Shown: positions 15,448 through 24,141, counted from the stretch's first letter. The stretch: DNA of 55,303 nucleotides from an uncultured Lachnospiraceae bacterium (GCA_900546325.1 URCR01000016.1:1-55303), one strand, 5' to 3'. The notes: a model not told the origin generated them from the letters alone. Translations and numbers: made by a program.

Positions 15448-16800
15448 ATGGATTTTAGAGGAAAAAAGGTACTTGTATTCGGTACCGGGATCAGCGGGAT
15501 CGGCGCAGGAGAGCTGCTTGAGCGGGCAGGGGCGTCTGTGATTCTGTATGATGGAAATGAAAATTTAGACAAAGACAACTTAAGAAAACGCTTTGCGGCG
15601 GAGAGCTCCGTAGAGATCTTACTGGGCAGTCTTCCGCTGGAAGTGATGGACCAGCTGGAACTTGTTGTGTTAAGTCCGGGGGTTCCGACAGACCTTCCGA
15701 TTGTGAATCAGTTAAGAGAAAGAGAAATTCCGATCTGGGGAGAGGTAGAACTGGCATACCGTTTTGCAAGAGGAGATGTGCTTGCGATCACCGGAACCAA
15801 TGGGAAGACGACCACGACGGCGCTTCTGGGTGAAATCATGAAAGCGTACAGAGACAGCGTCTTTGTTGTCGGGAATATCGGGACACCGTATACGGGAGCA
15901 GCCATGGAGATGAAAGAAAGTTCTGTGACGGTTGCGGAGATGAGCAGTTTCCAGCTGGAGACGATCGACACGTTCCATCCAAAGGTAAGTGCGATCTTAA
16001 ATATCACACCGGATCATTTGAACCGGCATCATACGATGGAGGCATACATTCAGGCAAAAGAGAAGATTACAAAGAATCAGACAGAGGAAGATGTCTGTGT
16101 ACTCAATTATGAGGACGAGGTGCTGCGTGCATTTGGGGAAAAACTTGGGGCGCAGGTTCTATATTTCAGTAGCAGGCGTAAACTAGAAAGAGGGATCTAT
16201 CTCGAGGATGGAAAGATCATTTACGCAGATGGAGAACCGGAAGAACTCTGTGCTGTGGGAGAACTTGCGCTGCTCGGTACACATAATTATGAGAATGTGA
16301 TGGCTGCTTCCGCTATGGCGGCGGCATACGGAGTACCGCTTGAGAGCATACGGAAGACGATTAAAAGCTTTGGCGGAGTCGCACACAGGATCGAGTTCGT
16401 GGCTGAGAAAGACGGAGTTGCATACTACAATGATTCGAAAGGTACGAACCCGGATGCTGCAATCAAGGCGGTGGAGGCGATGAACCGTCCGACGGTGCTG
16501 ATCGGAGGCGGATATGACAAGGATTCCTCCTATGATGCATGGATTGATTCTTTCGGAGAGAAAGTAAGATATCTTGTACTGGTTGGAGCGACAAAGGAGA
16601 AAATTGCCGAGACGGCAAGAAGAAAAGGATTTGATAACGTCATCCTGACAGAAACTTTTGAGGAGGCTGTCATGGAGAGTGTGAAGCTTGCGAGAGAGGG
16701 AGATGCGGTGCTTCTTTCCCCTGCATGTGCAAGCTGGGGCATGTTTAAAAATTTTGAAGAACGTGGAGATAAATTCAAAGAACTTGTAAATCATTTATAA
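15448..16800 (+). CDS. murD: UDP-N-acetylmuramoyl-L-alanine--D-glutamate ligase
   Basis: MurD adds D-Glu to UDP-MurNAc-L-Ala, using ATP. The 450-residue protein has an N-terminal Rossmann-like UDP-binding domain (KVLVFGTGISGIGAGELL), the ATP P-loop ITGTNGKTTTTALLGEI near residue 115, LNITPDHLNRH near 185, and the C-terminal NDSKGTNPDAAIKAVE near 330. AGGAGGG precedes the ATG. The other Mur ligases (murC, E, F) are not in the cluster. Confidence 0.96.
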   Translation: MDFRGKKVLVFGTGISGIGAGELLERAGASVILYDGNENLDKDNLRKRFAAESSVEILLGSLPLEVMDQLELVVLSPGVPTDLPIVNQLREREIPIWGEVELAYRFARGDVLAITGTNGKTTTTALLGEIMKAYRDSVFVVGNIGTPYTGAAMEMKESSVTVAEMSSFQLETIDTFHPKVSAILNITPDHLNRHHTMEAYIQAKEKITKNQTEEDVCVLNYEDEVLRAFGEKLGAQVLYFSSRRKLERGIYLEDGKIIYADGEPEELCAVGELALLGTHNYENVMAASAMAAAYGVPLESIRKTIKSFGGVAHRIEFVAEKDGVAYYNDSKGTNPDAAIKAVEAMNRPTVLIGGGYDKDSSYDAWIDSFGEKVRYLVLVGATKEKIAETARRKGFDNVILTETFEEAVMESVKLAREGDAVLLSPACASWGMFKNFEERGDKFKELVNHL

Positions 16801-16813
16801 GGAGTGAAGAATT

Positions 16814-17899
16814 GTGGGCAGACCCGGAAGGAAAAAAGGGTATGATTACACATTGCTTGCGGTTGTATTTCTGCTCGTGTTCACGGGATTGATGATCTTG
16901 TACAGCACGAGTGCCTACAACGGTGAGCTGAAATTCCACGATCGTTTTTACTATTTAAAAAAGCAGTTGTTTGCGACGATCTTAGGCACGATTCTGATGC
17001 TGATCGTGGCAAATATTGATTATCACGTCTGGGAGCCTCTTGCAGGCATTGGCTATCTTGCTGCGATCGGGCTGTCTGTCGCGGTGCTTTTTATAGGAGA
17101 TGAGTATAATGGGTCCAAAAGATGGCTGTCTTTGGGACCTTTATCTTTTCAACCGTCGGAGTACGCGAAGGTAGCACTTATTTTATTTCTAGCATGGATC
17201 GTCACAAAAAATGTAAAAGAGATGGGAAAGATCAAGACACTCTTTAAGATCATGCTTATGGTGCTTCCGGTTGTCGGGCTTGTCGGCGCGAGTAATTTAA
17301 GTACCGCGATCATCATTCTGGGGATTGCGGTCATCCTGATTTTTGTGGCGAGTCCGAAGTATGCACAGTTTATCTGGATGGGGCTGCTTGGCTGCGGATT
17401 TCTCGGTATTTTTCTGGGAGTGGAGAGCTATCGCCTGGAACGTCTTGCAATCTGGAGAAATCCGGAAAAGTATGAGAAAGGCTATCAGACTCTGCAGGGA
17501 CTTTACGCGATCGGCTCCGGCGGACTTTTTGGGCGGGGAATGGGCAACAGTGTGCAGAAGCTTGGATTTGTTCCGGAGGCGCAGAACGACATGATTTTTT
17601 CCATTGTCTGTGAAGAACTGGGACTTGTGGGAGCTGCATTGATCATTCTTTTATTTTTGGTTCTGATCTGGCGTTTTTTCGTCATTGCAGTGCATGCACA
17701 GGATCTGTTTGGAGCGCTGATCGCATCCGGCGCAATGGCACACATGATGATTCAGGTGATCTTAAACATTGCAGTAGTGACAAACACAATTCCGAATACA
17801 GGAATTACACTTCCGTTTATCAGTTACGGGGGGACATCGGTCATGTTTCTTTTGATGGAAATGGGGCTTGTGCTGAGTGTGTCCAGTCTGATACAATAG
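16814..17899 (+). CDS. SEDS glycosyltransferase FtsW/SpoVE, dcw copy
   Basis: The 361-residue polytopic protein should polymerise lipid II with a partner PBP. Signatures: LMILYSTSAYN in TM1, GSKRWLSLGPLSFQPSEYAK near 100-119, GYQTLQGLYAIGSGGLFGRG near 225 and ITLPFISYGGTS near 330. The GTG start at 16814 has GGAG 9 bases upstream. Its position after murD is that of spoVE in Bacillus, so it may serve division, spore cortex or both. It is strongly similar to the SEDS gene at 5887-7062. Confidence 0.92.
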   Translation: MGRPGRKKGYDYTLLAVVFLLVFTGLMILYSTSAYNGELKFHDRFYYLKKQLFATILGTILMLIVANIDYHVWEPLAGIGYLAAIGLSVAVLFIGDEYNGSKRWLSLGPLSFQPSEYAKVALILFLAWIVTKNVKEMGKIKTLFKIMLMVLPVVGLVGASNLSTAIIILGIAVILIFVASPKYAQFIWMGLLGCGFLGIFLGVESYRLERLAIWRNPEKYEKGYQTLQGLYAIGSGGLFGRGMGNSVQKLGFVPEAQNDMIFSIVCEELGLVGAALIILLFLVLIWRFFVIAVHAQDLFGALIASGAMAHMMIQVILNIAVVTNTIPNTGITLPFISYGGTSVMFLLMEMGLVLSVSSLIQ

Positions 17900-17957
17900 A
17901 GAGAACATTCGGGAGCGGAGATATCTCTCGCGTAAGTATGAAAATTTAAAGAAAGGA

Positions 17958-18043
17958 GTGTCCACTCAAAGAGAAACATACAAAAGCAAAAACGCAAAGG
18001 ACAGAAACTTCATCGTGCGCATATATAATTACTTTTTGAGTGG
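17958..18043 (+). promoter_or_regulatory. divIB leader with long-range inverted repeat
   Basis: CCACTCAAA (17962-17970) is complementary to TTTGAGTGG (18035-18043), bracketing a 64-base loop just before the divIB ATG at 18053. An in-frame GTG at 17958 opens a 32-codon frame whose TGA overlaps that ATG (ATGA). Either feature could tune divIB translation; neither is proven. Confidence 0.3.
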
Positions 18044-18052
18044 CAGGATAGG

Positions 18053-19093
18053 ATGACGACGTTTCAACATCGCAAAGTACAAAAGAAAAGGAAATACGGA
18101 CTTTATGCATTGTTTGTAGGTTTGATTGCGGCAGCAATCCTTGCGCTGTCTGTATTTCTTCTGTTTCATATACAAAAGATCGAAGTGACGGGGATAGAGA
18201 TGCTGACACAGCAGGAGGTGTCGGACTGGGTAAAGAGTGACACGATGTCCGGCAATTCACTGTATGTTCTCTGGAAATCTAAGTTTCATCCGGATGAGCT
18301 GCTTCCGATGATGAAAAGTGCAGAGATCAGCATGAAAAACCCGTGGACGATCAAAGTAAAGATTGAAGAACACAAACTGCTCGGAGGAATTTTATATGAG
18401 AACGAATATGCTTATTTTGACGAAGAAGGAACGGTCTTAAAGAAGCAGACCGAATCTATTCCGGGCATTCCTCTGATCGAGGGACTGGGTGTGAAAAAAA
18501 TCGTCTTAAATCACAAAGTAAAGGCGGAGAACCGGAAGGTATTCAGCTGTGTGATCCAGGTCGGAAAAGTTGTGGAAAAATGGGAACTCAGCCCGGACAA
18601 AATTGCATTTGACGGGACAGAGGCGACACTGCATTTCGGAACGATCGCGGTCAATATCGGAGATGAGAATTTTGATGACAGAGTTGCACAGATTGCTCCG
18701 ATTTTAGAAAAACTTCAGGGAAAGAGCGGAACCGTTCATCTGGAAAACTTCACAATGCAGTCGACGCTGATCAGTTTCCGTCCGACAGTGGAAGCGGAAG
18801 ATGGAACTGTGACAGAAGGGGAAGATCAGACGATTGACGGAACCGGGGAAACAGACGGCGGTGAACAGACAGATGATGGAAGCGGGGAGACAGACACGCA
18901 GGATTCGGGCGATGAAAGTTACGATGACGGAAGCGGATCGTATGATGACGGAAGTGGAAGTTATGACGACGGAAGTGGAAGTTATGACGACGGAAGCGGA
19001 AGTTATGACGATGGAAGCGGAAGCTATGATGACGGAAGCGGTACTTATGACGGGACAGGCACTTACGATGACGGAAGCAGTATGGGGTATTAG
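18053..19093 (+). CDS. divIB: cell division protein DivIB/FtsQ with DGSGSY-repeat tail
   Basis: The 346-residue bitopic protein has a basic N-terminus, one TM (LYALFVGLIAAAILALSVFL, about 23-42), then a POTRA domain starting IQKIEVTGIEMLTQQEV, followed by the beta domain up to about residue 245. It belongs to the divisome and bridges FtsL/DivIC with the PBP. The last ~95 residues are an acidic tail: a Thr/Glu/Asp/Gly segment, then six perfect SYDDGSG heptads (nucleotides 18917-19042), degenerate copies, and a terminal SSMGY. Such an exported, negatively charged repeat tail is not part of classic DivIB. Confidence 0.88.
   Translation: MTTFQHRKVQKKRKYGLYALFVGLIAAAILALSVFLLFHIQKIEVTGIEMLTQQEVSDWVKSDTMSGNSLYVLWKSKFHPDELLPMMKSAEISMKNPWTIKVKIEEHKLLGGILYENEYAYFDEEGTVLKKQTESIPGIPLIEGLGVKKIVLNHKVKAENRKVFSCVIQVGKVVEKWELSPDKIAFDGTEATLHFGTIAVNIGDENFDDRVAQIAPILEKLQGKSGTVHLENFTMQSTLISFRPTVEAEDGTVTEGEDQTIDGTGETDGGEQTDDGSGETDTQDSGDESYDDGSGSYDDGSGSYDDGSGSYDDGSGSYDDGSGSYDDGSGTYDGTGTYDDGSSMGY
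18917..19042 (+). repeat. six tandem 21-bp repeats encoding SYDDGSG
   Basis: Six consecutive 21-base units (consensus AGTTATGACGACGGAAGCGG plus A) keep the reading frame, with mostly synonymous third-base differences. Two shorter degenerate units follow to 19081. The repeat number could vary by slippage without frameshift. Confidence 0.92.
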
Positions 19094-19163
19094 GAAATGC
19101 CGCTGCCGGTATTTCGGCAGAAGCATGTGAATATAAAAAAATCGGAAAATCTAAAAAAGGCTA

Positions 19164-19192
19164 TTGATTAATTAGAAGAAAAACTATATTAT
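19164..19192 (+). promoter_or_regulatory. ftsZ sigma-A promoter
   Basis: TTGATT (19164-19169) and TATTAT (19187-19192) are 17 bases apart, 73 bases before the ftsZ start. The region around is very AT-rich. Confidence 0.6.
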
Positions 19193-19265
19193 ATATCTAT
19201 ATGGCAGAATCTATATAGAACCAGAGGGATGTATAAGAAGTAGATCGATAAAGGAGGAAAAACTC

Positions 19266-20483
19266 TTGTTAGAAATTAAAACAAATGAATCTGAAGCAGC
19301 AGCAAAAATTATCGTCATTGGTGTCGGTGGCGGCGGAAATAACGCAGTGAACCGAATGATCGATGAACAGATCGCCGGTGTGGAATTTATTGCTATTAAT
19401 ACAGATAAGCAGGCATTACAATTATCAAAAGCTCCGACACTGATGCAGATCGGTGAAAAGCTTACAAAAGGACTTGGAGCAGGTGCCAAACCTGAGATTG
19501 GTGAGAAGGCAGCAGAGGAGAGTTCAGAGGAGATCGCAGCAGCGATCAAAGGCGCAGATATGGTATTCGTCACCTGTGGTATGGGAGGCGGAACAGGAAC
19601 TGGTGCGACTCCGGTTGTGGCACGTATCGCAAAAGATATGGGTGCACTGACAGTCGGTGTAGTTACAAAGCCATTCCGTTTTGAATCTAAGACAAGAATG
19701 AACAATGCGCTTGCAGGAATTGAGAAGTTAAAAGAGAGTGTAGATACGCTGATCGTTATTCCGAATGATAAATTACTGGAAGTGGTAGACCGCAGAACAA
19801 CGATGCCGGAAGCTCTGAAGAAGGCAGACGAAGTTCTTCAGCAGGGTATTCAGGGAATCACAGATCTGATCAATGTACCATCTCTGATCAATCTTGACTT
19901 TGCAGATGTACAGACTGTCATGATCGACAAGGGAATCGCACATATCGGAATTGGACAAGGCAAGGGAGATGACAAGGCGTTAGAAGCTGTAAAACAGGCA
20001 GTGGCAAGTCCGCTCCTCGAGACAACGATCGCAGGTGCTTCTCATGTTATTATCAATATTTCAGGAGATATCACACTGATGGATGCAAGTGATGCAGCAG
20101 AGTATGTGCAGGAACTTGCAGGGGAAGATGCGAATATCATCTTCGGTGCAATGTATGACGATTCGAAATCAGATGAGGCAGTGATCACAGTCATTGCAAC
20201 AGGACTTCACAACGTGGAAGGACCGGCTTCCAGACTGAAATCAAGACTGGATGGACAGAAGACAGGAAGTGTGCTTCCGAACAGCAGCCATACAGCGGCA
20301 TCCACAGCAGGAGCAGCATCATCTGTAAGACAGGCAAGACCAGAGTTCAGTGTAATCGGGAATAACACAAATGCGGCAGCCGGACAGAGAACTTACGCAG
20401 GAACAACTCCGGTAACACCGAGAGTTCCAACAAGTACAGTCAGAGAAAAATCCATCAAGATTCCGGATTTTTTTAAGAAATAG
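19266..20483 (+). CDS. ftsZ: cell division GTPase FtsZ
   Basis: FtsZ is the tubulin-like GTPase that forms the division ring. The start is TTG 19266 with AAAGGAGG upstream; the protein begins MLEIKTNESEAAAKIIVIGV. Motifs: GVGGGGNNAVNRM (residues 19-31), tubulin signature GMGGGTGTGATPVV near 105-118, and NVDFADV-like LINLDFADVQTVM near 205. A ~75-residue variable linker rich in Ala, Ser and Thr precedes the conserved C-terminal peptide KSIKIPDFFKK, which binds FtsA, SepF or similar partners. Length, 405, is normal. Confidence 0.97.
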   Translation: MLEIKTNESEAAAKIIVIGVGGGGNNAVNRMIDEQIAGVEFIAINTDKQALQLSKAPTLMQIGEKLTKGLGAGAKPEIGEKAAEESSEEIAAAIKGADMVFVTCGMGGGTGTGATPVVARIAKDMGALTVGVVTKPFRFESKTRMNNALAGIEKLKESVDTLIVIPNDKLLEVVDRRTTMPEALKKADEVLQQGIQGITDLINVPSLINLDFADVQTVMIDKGIAHIGIGQGKGDDKALEAVKQAVASPLLETTIAGASHVIINISGDITLMDASDAAEYVQELAGEDANIIFGAMYDDSKSDEAVITVIATGLHNVEGPASRLKSRLDGQKTGSVLPNSSHTAASTAGAASSVRQARPEFSVIGNNTNAAAGQRTYAGTTPVTPRVPTSTVREKSIKIPDFFKK

Positions 20484-20534
20484 AACTGGGAATAGATAAC
20501 ATTTGTACTTTTATCATAAAGGCTCACAGTAGAG

Positions 20535-20581
20535 AGAACTATAACACGGGAATGTGTTCCCGCTGTTATGGTTCTTTTTTT
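20535..20581 (+). terminator. ftsZ terminator
   Basis: A long stem AGAACTATAAC-A-CGGGAA / TTCCCG-CT-GTTATGGTTCT with a TGTG loop is followed by seven Ts. It separates the dcw cluster from the sporulation sigma genes. Confidence 0.88.
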
Positions 20582-20646
20582 GTCGAAAAAATCCCTGTCG
20601 GAGAAACAAATATTTGACAAATTTTGCAGAAGGATACAGCTATAAT
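20581..20646 (+). promoter_or_regulatory. spoIIG promoter with Spo0A boxes
   Basis: TTGACA (20614-20619) and TATAAT (20641-20646) are perfect hexamers but 21 bases apart, as in the Bacillus spoIIG promoter (22 bases), which only fires with Spo0A~P. TGTCGAA at 20581-20587 is an exact 0A box, TGTCGGA at 20596-20602 a one-mismatch box, and the inverted TTTGTCAAA overlapping the -35 a third candidate. Confidence 0.82.
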
Positions 20647-20702
20647 AGAGAGCACGGAAGTGGAAAAAAGCAAAGGAAAACGGAGAGGAAAAGAGGTGGG
20701 AA

Positions 20703-21494
20703 ATGTATTATGAAGTGTACATAGATGTGCTGTTTCTCATAAATTTTATGATGGATTACCTGCTGCTTCTGATTGTGCGCAGAATATTGAAATGTACTGC
20801 CACACATGGAAATATCTGCGTGGGGAGTATTTTCGGAGCGGCGGCGGTCTGCATGTTTCTGATTCTTCCGGTGAGGAGTACACTGCTCCGTTTCCTTTTG
20901 TTCCACCTGTCTGTAGGTGCAGGGATGATCTGGATCGGGCTGAAAATCCGGGCACCGAGGCAGTTTCTCAAAGCATTTGCGGCATTATGTGCCAGTGCAT
21001 TTCTGTTGGGAGGAGTATTTACATGGCTGCAGCCGTATGTGCGTACAGGAAGCCTTTTTTTCGGGGCGGCAGTCGGAAGTTACTATCTGGTGATCGGAAT
21101 CTGGAAGTTTCTGCTGTATCTGCAGAAAATGAACAGATACCAATGTACTGTTACGATGTATACTTCCGGGGAAAGCTGTACGGTACAGGCGCTCTTCGAC
21201 ACAGGAAACAGTCTGTGTGATCCGGTTACGGGGAAACCGGTCTGTATTTTAGGAAGAAAGCAGGCAGGGCAGCTTCTGAGAGAGAAGGAACTTCAGACAC
21301 TGCGCTACATTCCGTACTGTTCAGTCGGAACAGCAAATGGAGTGCTCCCGGTGATCAGAGTAGAAAAAATGTGTATCCATACCGGAGAAGAGTGCTGGGT
21401 GGAGAAGCCGCTCATTGGGATTTGCGAGGAAGATAGTTTTACAAATGGGGAATATCAGATGATTCTGAATCCTGGAATATTAGGAGGAGTATAA
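20703..21494 (+). CDS. spoIIGA: sigma-E processing peptidase SpoIIGA
   Basis: SpoIIGA is the membrane aspartic protease that cleaves pro-sigma-E when the forespore signal SpoIIR arrives. The 263-residue protein starts MYYEVYIDVLFLINFMMDYL and has five hydrophobic segments in the first ~140 residues, then a cytosolic protease domain with the catalytic motif ALFDTGNSLCDPVTGKPV near residue 163. The C-terminus LNPGILGGV is conserved. It sits 2 bases before sigE, the normal spoIIG operon. Confidence 0.93.
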   Translation: MYYEVYIDVLFLINFMMDYLLLLIVRRILKCTATHGNICVGSIFGAAAVCMFLILPVRSTLLRFLLFHLSVGAGMIWIGLKIRAPRQFLKAFAALCASAFLLGGVFTWLQPYVRTGSLFFGAAVGSYYLVIGIWKFLLYLQKMNRYQCTVTMYTSGESCTVQALFDTGNSLCDPVTGKPVCILGRKQAGQLLREKELQTLRYIPYCSVGTANGVLPVIRVEKMCIHTGEECWVEKPLIGICEEDSFTNGEYQMILNPGILGGV

Positions 21495-21496
21495 AC

Positions 21497-22240
21497 ATGG
21501 TAACAAATGCAATGCTGCCAAAACAATTCAGAGCAAAGTTATTGTCACAGTTTCGCAAGATCGTTATCGGGTCGAGAAGAGAGATTCATTACATAGGAGG
21601 GTCGGAAGTGCTCCCGGCGCCATTGGAGATGGAAGAGGAGAGCGCGGTTATCCGGGAACTGGCGACAGAATATAATGAAAAGGCCAAGAAAGTGCTGATT
21701 GAACATAACCTCAGACTTGTGGTATATATTGCGAAGAAGTTCGACAACACGGGAATCGGGGTGGAAGATCTGATCTCAATAGGGACGATCGGTCTGATCA
21801 AGGCGATCAACACATTTAACCCGACAAAGAAGATTAAGCTTGCAACTTATGCATCCAGGTGTATCGAGAATGAGATCTTGATGTATCTGAGGAGAAATAA
21901 CAAGACGAAACTGGAAGTGTCGATCGATGAACCGTTAAATGTGGACTGGGATGGAAATGAACTGCTGCTGTCGGACATCCTCGGGACGGAGGAGGATACG
22001 ATCTACCGCGACCTGGAGACAGAGGCGGAACAGAAAATGCTGCGGAAAGCTATTGAAAAACTGTCACCGAGGGAGAAGACGATTGTCGAGATGCGCTTTG
22101 GAATCAACCATTCAGAGGGGGAGGAGAAGACACAGAAAGAAGTTGCAGATCTTTTGGGAATCTCCCAGTCTTATATCTCACGTCTGGAAAAGAAGATCAT
22201 GCAGAGACTAAGAAGAGAGATTGTGCGCTGTGAATCGTAG
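21497..22240 (+). CDS. sigE: RNA polymerase sporulation sigma factor sigma-E (pro-form)
   Basis: Sigma-E directs early mother-cell transcription. The 247-residue precursor has an N-terminal basic-amphipathic pro-peptide (MLPKQFRAKLLSQFRKIVIG) and then YIGGSEVLPAPL, the conserved area around the SpoIIGA cleavage site. Region 2 reads HNLRLVVYIAKKFDNTGIGV with EDLISIGTIGLIKAI; region 4 is KTQKEVADLLGISQSYISRL. RBS GGAGG lies in the spoIIGA stop region, so the two are coupled. CATACA-type promoters such as that of cotJ are its likely targets. Confidence 0.96.
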   Translation: MVTNAMLPKQFRAKLLSQFRKIVIGSRREIHYIGGSEVLPAPLEMEEESAVIRELATEYNEKAKKVLIEHNLRLVVYIAKKFDNTGIGVEDLISIGTIGLIKAINTFNPTKKIKLATYASRCIENEILMYLRRNNKTKLEVSIDEPLNVDWDGNELLLSDILGTEEDTIYRDLETEAEQKMLRKAIEKLSPREKTIVEMRFGINHSEGEEKTQKEVADLLGISQSYISRLEKKIMQRLRREIVRCES

Positions 22241-22323
22241 TGGGAAAAGAGTGTGAGAAAAAATAAAAAAAGTATAAATAAAAAGAAGAAGTCTTGAATT
22301 GTCTGTCATTTTAAAATTAAATG

Positions 22324-22332
22324 TGCTATAAT
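22324..22332 (+). promoter_or_regulatory. extended -10 promoter before the beta-CASP nuclease gene
   Basis: TGCTATAAT is an extended -10 element in a very AT-rich stretch; no good -35 lies at the right distance (TTGTCT at 22299 is 22 bases away). Position is about 95 bases before the gene start. Confidence 0.45.
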
Positions 22333-22427
22333 ATAATAAATTTATGACAGCAGTTGCGAGATGTTTCTGCGGATCAGTCAAGGGATGCAGAGCAGGAAAC
22401 TGTCGCAATCAGAAAGGAGACTTGCAT

Positions 22428-24038
22428 ATGAAACTTACATTTATCGGTGCAGCACATGAGGTGACCGGAAGCTGTCACCTTCTGGAAGTCAACGGAAAGC
22501 ATATTTTGATCGACTGTGGTATGGAGCAGGGACCGGACCTCTATGAGAATCAGGAGATTCCGGTCGCAGCCAGCGAGATTGACTATGTACTGCTGACACA
22601 TGCGCATATTGACCATTCAGGGCTGATTCCACTGCTTGCAAAGAGAGGATTTCAAGGACAGATCGTAACGACATTTGCGACGGCAGATCTCTGTGAGATC
22701 ATGCTCCGTGACAGTGCCCACATTCAGGAATTTGAAGCAGAGTGGAGGAACAGAAAGGCGAGAAGATCCGGTGCAGAGCTCTATGAACCTTTGTATACGA
22801 TGGAAGATGCTGTCAATGCACTGCAATATTTTGTGCCGTGTGATTATGATCAGAAGATTGAGCTGTGTGAGGGTGTATGGGTACGGTTTACAGATGTCGG
22901 ACATTTGCTCGGCTCTGCCAGCATTGAAATCTGGATGTGTGAGGACAATGTGGAGAAGAAGATTGTATTTTCAGGGGATGTCGGAAATATCAATCAGCCG
23001 ATCATCAGAGATCCGAAGACTGTGCGCGAGGCAGACTATGTAGTGATCGAGTCCACTTACGGAAACAGGCTTCACGGGGAGGAGATTCCGGACTATATCG
23101 GCGAATTTACGAGAATCCTCAGGGAAACCTTTGCAAAAGGCGGAAATGTAGTGATCCCATCTTTTGCAGTGGGACGTACACAGGAATTACTCTATTTTAT
23201 CCGTGAGATCAAAGAGAAGAAGCTGTTGTCGGATTTTCCTGATTTTGAAGTGTATGTGGACAGTCCGCTTGCGATCGAGGCGACGAATGTCTTTCAGAAG
23301 AACACGAGAGGGTGCTTTGATGAGGATGCATTGAAGCTCGTACAGCAGGGGATCAATCCACTTGTATTTCCGGGGCTGAAGCTTTCCACAACAAGTGACG
23401 ATTCGAAACTGATTAATTATGACAGTAGGCCGAAAGTGATCATCTCTGCGTCGGGTATGTGCGAAGCCGGAAGGATCCGCCACCATCTGAAGCACAATCT
23501 GTGGAGAAAAGAATGTACGATTCTGTTTGTCGGATATCAGGCAGTGGGAACGCTCGGACGGAAGCTGATCGAAGGAGTTCCGTCTGTCAAGCTGTTCGGC
23601 GAGACGATCGAGGTGTGTGCAAAGATCGAGACACTCAAAGGAATCAGCGGACACGCGGATATGCGGGGACTGTTAAACTGGCTTGGCGGATTTGAGACGA
23701 AGCTTTCCCATGTATTTGTCGTGCATGGGGAGGACACGGTGACAGATGAGTTCGCAAAGACGATTGAAGAGCAGTTTGGCTGTCAGGCATTTGCTCCATA
23801 TTCCGGAGGCTGTGTGGATCTGATGACAAATGAAATGCTCACCGCCGGTGCGAGAGTTCCGAAAAAAGCAAAGGAAAAACCGATGGCAGCACGTGCAGCG
23901 ACGGCATTCCAGAGAGTGGTATCTGCCGGAAAACATCTTATGGAAATTATTTTCAAGAACGAAGGGCTGTCTAACAAAGATCTGGCAAAATTTGAATCGC
24001 AGATTCAGAATCTGGCAGACAAGTGGGACCGCGATTAG
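22428..24038 (+). CDS. MBL-fold beta-CASP ribonuclease / RNA-processing exonuclease family
   Basis: The 536-residue protein has the metallo-beta-lactamase motifs: GSCHLLEVNG near 15, the zinc motif THAHIDHSGLIPLL near 55, and FSGDVGN near 180. Then come the beta-CASP insertion (IPSFAVGRTQELLYF near 245), SASGMCEAGRIRHHLKHNLW near 340, and the RMMBL His motif ISGHADMRGLLNWL near 405. Such proteins are usually RNA endo/exonucleases of the CPSF73/YSH1-like type. ATG 22428 follows AAAGGAGA; the in-frame upstream ATG at 22344 lacks one. It lies between sigE and sigG, which are adjacent in Bacillus. Confidence 0.88.
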   Translation: MKLTFIGAAHEVTGSCHLLEVNGKHILIDCGMEQGPDLYENQEIPVAASEIDYVLLTHAHIDHSGLIPLLAKRGFQGQIVTTFATADLCEIMLRDSAHIQEFEAEWRNRKARRSGAELYEPLYTMEDAVNALQYFVPCDYDQKIELCEGVWVRFTDVGHLLGSASIEIWMCEDNVEKKIVFSGDVGNINQPIIRDPKTVREADYVVIESTYGNRLHGEEIPDYIGEFTRILRETFAKGGNVVIPSFAVGRTQELLYFIREIKEKKLLSDFPDFEVYVDSPLAIEATNVFQKNTRGCFDEDALKLVQQGINPLVFPGLKLSTTSDDSKLINYDSRPKVIISASGMCEAGRIRHHLKHNLWRKECTILFVGYQAVGTLGRKLIEGVPSVKLFGETIEVCAKIETLKGISGHADMRGLLNWLGGFETKLSHVFVVHGEDTVTDEFAKTIEEQFGCQAFAPYSGGCVDLMTNEMLTAGARVPKKAKEKPMAARAATAFQRVVSAGKHLMEIIFKNEGLSNKDLAKFESQIQNLADKWDRD

Positions 24039-24141
24039 AGAAGAAAACGGCAAGGATGAAAAATAGTAGAAGGAAGATGGTATAACTGCCATGGATTGTG
24101 AGAATCCTCTGATTAGAAAATGTTCTAGGAGGAAAACAGTC

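Noticed and set aside
18917..19081. Tandem repeat considered as a CRISPR array
   Set aside because: The units are adjacent with no unique spacers and encode an in-frame peptide repeat.
19103..19120. CTGCCG/CGGCAG hairpin after divIB as a terminator
   Set aside because: Six-base-pair stem followed by A-rich rather than T-rich sequence; not a convincing intrinsic terminator.
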